Assembly: GCA_016935885.1 (NCBI GenBank)
Contig: JAFGQA010000049.1
Location: 1-20,670 of the forward strand
Origin: Phycisphaerae bacterium
Lineage (GTDB): Bacteria; Planctomycetota; Phycisphaerae; UBA1845; UTPLA1
Direction: 5' to 3'
DNA length: 20,670 bases
The notes beneath the pieces are model-generated. The model was not told the DNA's origin and did no database searches. It saw only the letters and a list, made by a program, of their open reading frames with translations. A program made the translations under genes and the position numbers. Positions 15,785-20,670 of this stretch are shown here, one piece after another. Positions within the stretch are counted from its first letter, which is position 1. Every line of letters begins with the position of its first letter.

Positions 15785-17767
15785 ATGTCTATACGCTGGT
15801 CTGGATTAAATCTCCAAGTTGTTGTCGGACTCGCCGTGCTCGGCGCGGGTATGCCCGGCACCGTGGCCCCGGCACGAGCGCAGCCGGACGAGAAAGTCGT
15901 TCCGTCCGTGGCGGCTTCCCCGACGCCTGACGCCGCGCAGCAGCGGCCGCCCGACGACCTCATCGAACTGAACAAGGCCCTTGTCGCCTACCACCGAGAG
16001 GACTACGCCGAGGCCAAAAGGATCCTGGGGGCCCTCAGGCAGCGCAGTCCACAAAACGCCACCTGTCTGTACTACCTCGGACTCATCTACCTCGACGAGG
16101 GCTTGGACGCCAGCAGAGCGGCTTCGCTCGACCGGCCCGACAAGTACGAACAAGCAAGACTCGCCTTCTCCGAGGCTCGCGGGCTTTTCCAGACCGTCGT
16201 CCAGATCGCCGATCCCGAACTCCGGCCGATTGAGGCCGCGCTGGATCTGGGCATTGCCAGTCTTGCGAGCGACGATCCGAGCAAGCCGCTGGATGCCGTG
16301 CAGCTCGCTCGCGGAGCGATGAACACGCTCTCAAACTACGTCAGCCAGGAACCCGGTCGAAGCGACAGGCTGGGTCATTTCTTCCTCGGGATTGCCTTCT
16401 ACCGGCTGGACCGATTGGATCCCGCAGGGCGCGGCTACCTCCGCATCGCGAGCGATAGTTTCGGCAGGGCCTTACGACTGGCCGAACGCGCCCTCGAACG
16501 AGGAGAGATCCACCCCGACGTCTTCGACGAGTTCAAGACGCGTGTGCTGTATTACGAAGGTCTTATAGGAGTCGTACGTCGCCAGATGGCGTTTGCGCGA
16601 GACCGGTTTGAGAGTGTCCAGAGTGTCGCCGCGTCCTCGGAGCTAGGGAGAAACGCGGAGCAACTCATAGGCGAGATCGAAAAAGAGGAGCAGCGGCAAG
16701 GGCCCGAGCCGCTGTCGCTGGAATCCCCGATCGGGCCGCTCCGAATAGAAGGGCGCGTCGGGATCGGCCATCAGTTTGACTCAAGCGTCATTCTCCTCGG
16801 GCATGACACCACGATACCCCTCGACATCGGCCACAAACAGGACTATCGGTTCGGGTTGGACGCCGATCTTGACGTGAGCCGCCTGATCACACGAGAGGAC
16901 GGCTTGCCCTTGGGGGAGAGCCTCATCGTCGGCGTTGGTGGTGCCGTGTTTAATCTGTGGCAGCCCAGCATCGGCGAGTTCGACATCAATACCTATCGTG
17001 GCCGCTCCTATGTGAACTGGGAACCGCTCGAGGACATCTTCATCGGCGTTCAGTACGACTACACCTACACGCAGTTGGGACACGAGCCGTTCATCTCGAG
17101 CAATCGGATAACGCCGGTCCTCTCGAAGGTCTGGCGGGGAACACCCGCCGAGGACGGGGGGCGCGGGGAGCAAAGGGCACGGACGGATCTGTATTACAGC
17201 TACGATTACCGCGATTACTTCGATGAAATCACGAGAGACGCCTTCGATCGCGACGGCTGTTATCACGCGGTCGGTGTGACGCAGTCGTTCAATCTGTGGA
17301 AGGCGCGGGACCTGTGGCGGGATTACTATGCCACGGCTGATAACAACAGCTTCGATGCCGACCGTTGGTTCGAGCTTCAACTGGGTTACATCTATCGCAA
17401 CGAGAGGACCCAGGGCGACGAGTTCGACCTGTTTGGGAACACGGTCTTCGCCGGCGTGGATATTCCGCTGCCGTACCGCCTTGCATTTGACTTCGCCGGC
17501 GAGTTCACCTGGGACGACTACACACAGCGGAGCCTCATCGACTTCCGTCGAAATGAGCGATTCGACTTCATTCAGCGTTACAGGTTCGGCCTGTCGCGCA
17601 TCATCGTCGGCCAGGGGGAGAATTCGAGCGTGCCCACTTTGCAGGTAACAGCAAGGGCGGGCGTGGACCTGACCTTTCAGGACTCGAACATTTGGGATCG
17701 TCTGAGCCAGGACGTCTTCTCATACGATCGGGCAGTCTATTCGTTTCAGCTTATGGTAAGATTCTGA
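15785..17767 (+). CDS. TPR-containing outer-membrane beta-barrel protein
   Basis: The ATG at 15785 is preferred to a TTG three codons upstream; GAGGA at 15768-15772 is the nearest ribosome-site-like sequence. The 660-residue product has a signal peptide (about 1-32, ending ARA-QPD). A periplasmic helical domain follows with at least one clear TPR (about 58-105, including DYAEAKRILGALRQRSPQNA) and further helical repeats to about 300. From about residue 318 the pattern becomes alternating hydrophobic/aromatic strands (VGIGHQFDSS, FIGVQYDYTYTQLG, DLYYSYDYRDY) and the last residue is Phe (YSFQLMVRF), as in proteins inserted by the BAM complex. The TPR-plus-barrel layout is shared by Slam-type (DUF560) and exopolysaccharide export porins; which applies is not clear. 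It is followed after 50 bp by the FecR-domain gene. Confidence 0.85.
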   Translation: MSIRWSGLNLQVVVGLAVLGAGMPGTVAPARAQPDEKVVPSVAASPTPDAAQQRPPDDLIELNKALVAYHREDYAEAKRILGALRQRSPQNATCLYYLGLIYLDEGLDASRAASLDRPDKYEQARLAFSEARGLFQTVVQIADPELRPIEAALDLGIASLASDDPSKPLDAVQLARGAMNTLSNYVSQEPGRSDRLGHFFLGIAFYRLDRLDPAGRGYLRIASDSFGRALRLAERALERGEIHPDVFDEFKTRVLYYEGLIGVVRRQMAFARDRFESVQSVAASSELGRNAEQLIGEIEKEEQRQGPEPLSLESPIGPLRIEGRVGIGHQFDSSVILLGHDTTIPLDIGHKQDYRFGLDADLDVSRLITREDGLPLGESLIVGVGGAVFNLWQPSIGEFDINTYRGRSYVNWEPLEDIFIGVQYDYTYTQLGHEPFISSNRITPVLSKVWRGTPAEDGGRGEQRARTDLYYSYDYRDYFDEITRDAFDRDGCYHAVGVTQSFNLWKARDLWRDYYATADNNSFDADRWFELQLGYIYRNERTQGDEFDLFGNTVFAGVDIPLPYRLAFDFAGEFTWDDYTQRSLIDFRRNERFDFIQRYRFGLSRIIVGQGENSSVPTLQVTARAGVDLTFQDSNIWDRLSQDVFSYDRAVYSFQLMVRF

Positions 17768-17817
17768 GAATCGTACCAACTGCATTTGCCTCGCAACTAC
17801 TCAAGAAGGGGAATGCA

Positions 17818-18903
17818 ATGTTGATGTCAGCCCTACCGCGAACCGTTGTCGCGATCGTCTTTGTCGGTGCCGTCCTCGGTGGCGCAAGGTCCGTTGCCGC
17901 CCAGGACGAGCTTCAGTTCCCTATTGTGACGGCGGTGTCCGCGGACTCGGCGGCGACCTGGACACGCGACGGAGGAAAGCCACAGCCCTTGGCCCATAGC
18001 AGGACCTTGGACGGCGAGCGGCTTCGCGTCGCTGACAACCAACAGATCATGGTCTACAGCCCCTCCGGAGAAGCTGCCCTGGTCATTCTCGGACCCGCGG
18101 AACTGGCCGTGCAAGTTCTGAACGACCGGATCAATGTGGAATTCGTTCACGGCTGGTTGATCGCCATCGGGAACGTGCCCCAAGACCGGCAGAAGGTGCA
18201 CTTCTCGGCGCCGGGCGCGCCACAGGCCGAGCCGTTGGTCGCGGGCTTCATCGGCGACGGCTGGACCATCTTGTCCCGCGAGGATTCACGGGTGAACGTC
18301 GGCTACCAGGCGCGACCGGGGGCCGCCGCGTCGATGACGATGACCGTCGGTGGCAGGAGCGAGTCCGTGCCGACCGGGCAAAGGCTCTCCGTCGTCGACG
18401 GAAATGTCGAATTTGCCCCGATTGAACCCTGGCTCGCCGAGAATCAGCCTGATTATCGCGACGTCGGCCAAAAGGTCGGTGTCGAATCGGCGAAGATCAC
18501 GCGCCTGAGAGTGCAAGGCGAACTCATCGAAGACCTGATCCTGTGGGACCGCCGGGCACAAGCCAAGATGGTCATACCCGGCTTGACGGGTGCCTCGCCG
18601 TTCAAGCCCGAGATCCGACAAGTCTTCTCGGTCACCACGCAAGTGCAGGCAACCCAGAACCGCGGCGCCGCAGCACAGGTGCCGACGGTTCCCGGGGCGA
18701 ACGAGGTGCCGTTGTTATCGCCGGCCGCGATCAGCGTCGGGGGTGTCACGGCGATCCTGCTGAACCGTAATGCCGCCGGCCTCGTACAGAGCTCTCGCAG
18801 CCGCGGCCTCGGGTTCAACGGCCTCAGTCAGTTAGCCCTGCCCGGCATGCTCAACGGTACGCGGAATCTCGGACCTCCCGGGCTTTCGGCGACCGGGCAG
18901 TGA
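17818..18903 (+). CDS. Exported FecR-domain protein
   Basis: ATG at 17818 is chosen because AAGAAGGGG ends six bases before it and a signal peptide starts there; the open frame reaches back into the preceding gene. The 361-residue product has a signal peptide (about 1-28, ending SVAA-QDE). A FecR-like beta domain follows at about 40-150: GERLRVADNQQIMVYSPSGE, then AALVILGPAELAV, as in FecR proteins that detect or bind ligands in the periplasm. A second beta-rich region reaches to about 200, and the C-terminal third is less ordered and rich in A, P, G and Q. In iron uptake FecR transmits a signal to a sigma factor, but no sigma-factor gene is nearby, so this is more likely a structural periplasmic or surface protein paired with the upstream barrel protein. 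The two genes are probably co-transcribed (50-bp gap). Confidence 0.8.
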   Translation: MLMSALPRTVVAIVFVGAVLGGARSVAAQDELQFPIVTAVSADSAATWTRDGGKPQPLAHSRTLDGERLRVADNQQIMVYSPSGEAALVILGPAELAVQVLNDRINVEFVHGWLIAIGNVPQDRQKVHFSAPGAPQAEPLVAGFIGDGWTILSREDSRVNVGYQARPGAAASMTMTVGGRSESVPTGQRLSVVDGNVEFAPIEPWLAENQPDYRDVGQKVGVESAKITRLRVQGELIEDLILWDRRAQAKMVIPGLTGASPFKPEIRQVFSVTTQVQATQNRGAAAQVPTVPGANEVPLLSPAAISVGGVTAILLNRNAAGLVQSSRSRGLGFNGLSQLALPGMLNGTRNLGPPGLSATGQ

Positions 18904-19603
18904 ACATGGCCGCCACCACACGCTTTCCGGAACCCTGTCGTATAGCAGTCCGTGGCAAAACTGTGGCACCGGCGTCTCGCCGGTGGTTTTCACGGTCAGG
19001 AACGGCGTTTCCGAACCGCTGCTTTCCCTTTTACCACGGGCTGACAGGACTGGCTGGATTCCGAACACCGTCCTGAAAGCGAAGTGGCCGGGCGGCACTC
19101 GGGCACAGAGGCGAAACGCACAGCGGCGAAACAAGCAGTAGCCTCTCGTTCGTTGCTCAAACTCACCATTCTGCCTTCGAGTTCCGCGATAACGCCGATG
19201 AGCCACGGGCTTTGGCCCATGCGGCCCGTCGCAGAAAGAGGTCACTTGCCCCCGTCGAAGAACCGCACGGGCGTCAAGCGCGTGCTGTTTCCTGGCGAGA
19301 ACCGGTCACTCTGCATTCCGTCTGTCTTATCGGTCTTGGCATAACGAGGCGGACCTACGGGTGGTCCATGTTCTTTTCACATTCTTGCTGGGCTGCGGGC
19401 CTGACAGCGAGTAGAATAGATATCGCTACAGTGGAGGTATGCGGATACGAGGCCGGCACAAGGATGTGCGCGTGGGTACGACGCGCCCGATCGTCGACGC
19501 GTTGGGCCTTTGATCCATTCCGAACATTGTCTTCGCTCGTCCGGGTTGCGAACAGACTTCGGGCCGTGCATATGAACTTGGACAATTGGTGGGAGGTCTT
19601 TCC
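18904..19603. other. 700-bp intergenic region with hairpin repeats
   Basis: No gene here is convincing. The frames on both strands lack ribosome sites and have no recognisable domain. Two hairpins are seen: 18967-18985 (described separately) and CACGGGC-TTTG-GCCCATG at 19204-19221 with one mismatch. The part 19380-19603 probably holds the promoter of the next gene; TAGAAT at 19412-19417 is a possible -10 but lacks a -35 at good spacing. The rest may be decayed repeat or mobile-element sequence. Confidence 0.4.
18967..18990 (+). terminator. Hairpin followed by short T-run after the FecR-domain gene
   Basis: CACCGGCG and CGCCGGTG form a perfect 8-bp stem with loop TCT (18967-18985), followed by GTTTT. 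It lies 63 bp after the stop at 18903 and could end transcription of the small-protein/barrel/FecR group. The T-run is short, and this exact kind of palindrome is, from memory, a dispersed repeat in planctomycete genomes, so either role is possible. Confidence 0.45.
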
Positions 19604-20670
19604 ATGTTTCGATGTGTGAAGAATTGCAGGTCAACTTTCGAGCGTCTCATCGGCCGTCCGGTCAATGGGCCTCGCCTCGGAGTTCGGCTGATGGTGGCGT
19701 CGGGAGTCTTCCTTCTCCTCGCGAGCGGGGCATACGGCCAAACGGATGCCTGGACCTCCACCGTGACGTCATCGGGCAGCCCCGCGCTGGCCGACGGCGC
19801 CGATAGCGTCACGATCATCGTGACGCTCCTGGATGGTGCCGCCGTCCCTGTACCTGCTCACATGGTCTCGCTGGACCCGCTGGCAAGCGTCAACCCCGCG
19901 GCGGTGGCCATCGTGCCTCCGGTGGGCCTGTCCGACGGGGCCGGCCACGTGACGTTCACGGCGACGTGTACCGTGGATCAGTTCGTGTTCTTCCAGGCGA
20001 CTGACATGACGGACCTGGTCGTCATCGACCAGGCGCCAGGCGTCAGGTTTTATCTGCCCGATGTGGAGGCAGTCTATCTCTCCTACGATTCCGTAACGGT
20101 GAGCGCCGAACTGAGCTATAGCGTCGACAGTCCCGTCGCCGTCGGCGCGTACACCATCGAGTTCTTCCTCGATGACAACCCGCAGAACGGCAACCTCGAC
20201 CCCGGTGACTCCTCGCTCGGCACCGTCGCGGGAGCAACCGCGCCCGGCTCGCACACGGCCACGCGAAGTTACAGCGGCAACCCGCCCGCCACCGGTCAGG
20301 CCATCTTCGCCGTCGTGGACAGCACGGGGGCAATCGGCGAGGCCGATGAGACCAACAACGAGGCGATGGCCACCAGCACCGCCGTGACGGACCTGATTGC
20401 CGTCTCGCTCGCCTACGACTCCGTCACGGAAACCGCCCAGTTGGGCTACACGGTCAGCAGTCCCGTCGCCGTCGCCCCATACAGCATCGAGTTTTTCCTC
20501 GACGACAACCCGCAGAATGGCAGCCTTAGTCCCGGGGATTCCTCGCTCGGCACCGTCGCGGGAGCGACCGCGCCCGGCTCGCACACGGCCACGCGAGGCT
20601 ACGGCGGAAACCCGCCCGCCACCGGTCAGGCCATCTTCGCCGTCGTGGACAGCACGGGGGCAATCGGCGA
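19604..20670 (+). CDS. Secreted Ig-like/CARDB-like repeat protein, N-terminal part (cut by window edge)
   Basis: ATG at 19604 follows GGGAGG at 19591-19596. The frame stays open to the right edge (355 codons visible). A long signal peptide (basic 1-29, hydrophobic 30-42, cleavage near AYG-QTD at 45-46) is followed by an invasin/bacterial Ig-like domain (about 50-150: SSGSPALADGADSVTIIVTL, later LSDGAGHVTFTATC). From residue 153 it continues into repeats of about 110 residues of CARDB-like type (SYDSV, YTIEFFLDDNPQNG, STGAIGEADETNNEA). The DETNN turn is typical of CARDB domains. Such proteins are exposed at the surface or secreted and commonly mediate adhesion or ligand binding. It may be part of the upstream group of exported proteins or a separate unit. 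Confidence 0.85.
   Translation, partial: MFRCVKNCRSTFERLIGRPVNGPRLGVRLMVASGVFLLLASGAYGQTDAWTSTVTSSGSPALADGADSVTIIVTLLDGAAVPVPAHMVSLDPLASVNPAAVAIVPPVGLSDGAGHVTFTATCTVDQFVFFQATDMTDLVVIDQAPGVRFYLPDVEAVYLSYDSVTVSAELSYSVDSPVAVGAYTIEFFLDDNPQNGNLDPGDSSLGTVAGATAPGSHTATRSYSGNPPATGQAIFAVVDSTGAIGEADETNNEAMATSTAVTDLIAVSLAYDSVTETAQLGYTVSSPVAVAPYSIEFFLDDNPQNGSLSPGDSSLGTVAGATAPGSHTATRGYGGNPPATGQAIFAVVDSTGAIG
20060..20670 (+). repeat. 330-bp tandem repeat within the CARDB-like gene (second copy incomplete)
   Basis: Copy 1 is 20060-20389 and copy 2 starts at 20390 and is cut at 20670. The 3' parts are almost identical at DNA level (for example 20281-20340 against 20611-20670), while the first third differs more. 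The period is 110 codons, so the frame is kept. The strong DNA identity points to recent duplication or gene conversion, and more copies may follow. Confidence 0.9.

Noticed and set aside
15625..15930. Frame of 101 codons overlapping the start of the TPR/barrel gene
   Set aside because: It has no signal or domain and conflicts with the well-supported signal peptide of the gene at 15785.
18832..19245. Minus-strand frame of 137 codons in the intergenic region
   Set aside because: It overlaps the end of the FecR-domain gene and includes the hairpin repeat; translations containing TGETPVPQ are, from memory, a common artefact of this repeat.
19769..20584. Long minus-strand frame (271 codons) opposite the CARDB-like gene
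   Set aside because: It mirrors the codon bias of the plus-strand gene, has no ribosome site or recognisable domain, and its repeats are those of the real gene.

Overview
The window is GC-rich, densely coded bacterial DNA. A planctomycete (Planctomycetota) is the best guess. The reasons are a divergent type VI secretion system (T6SS) membrane complex, very long multidomain proteins joining a kinase-like fold to a formylglycine-generating-enzyme-like (SUMF1) fold, exported CARDB-like repeat proteins, and short hairpin repeats of the 'gggctgaagccc' and 'caccggcg-tct-cgccggtg' kind that I associate with this phylum from memory. Another Gram-negative phylum cannot be excluded from this window alone.

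Positions 1-9979, all minus strand, form a T6SS operon. In transcription order it holds an unrecognised coiled-coil protein (8786-9979), the outer-membrane lipoprotein candidate TssJ (7992-8669), baseplate protein TssK (6309-7724), inner-membrane proteins TssL (5456-6259) and TssM (654-5459), and the N-terminal part of TagF (1-374, cut by the window edge). TssJ, TssL and TssM would form the envelope-spanning complex and TssK would connect it to the baseplate. Sheath, tube, spike and ClpV genes are not in the window. Three of the gaps in this operon carry arrays built from 7-bp words ending in ACG, each starting a few bases after a stop codon. A fourth gap carries an 8-bp inverted repeat.

Positions 9980-10129 are a divergent promoter region with two face-to-face sigma70-like promoters sharing one AT-rich core. 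To the right, on the plus strand, a 1572-residue protein (10130-14848) joins a catalytically degenerate protein-kinase-like domain, four helical repeats, a transmembrane helix and a C-terminal SUMF1-like domain. Its position suggests a membrane-spanning regulator of the T6SS, in the place where an active kinase (PpkA) sits in other systems.

Positions 14849-20670, plus strand, hold a second gene group of exported proteins: two very small signal-peptide proteins (15109-15306 and 15418-15618), a TPR plus outer-membrane beta-barrel protein (15785-17767), a FecR-domain protein (17818-18903) and, after about 700 bp of non-coding repeat-bearing DNA, the start of a secreted Ig-like/CARDB-like protein with near-identical 330-bp tandem repeats (19604 to the window end). 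Whether this envelope/surface gene set works with the T6SS is not shown by the sequence. No tRNA, rRNA, CRISPR array or transposase gene was seen.
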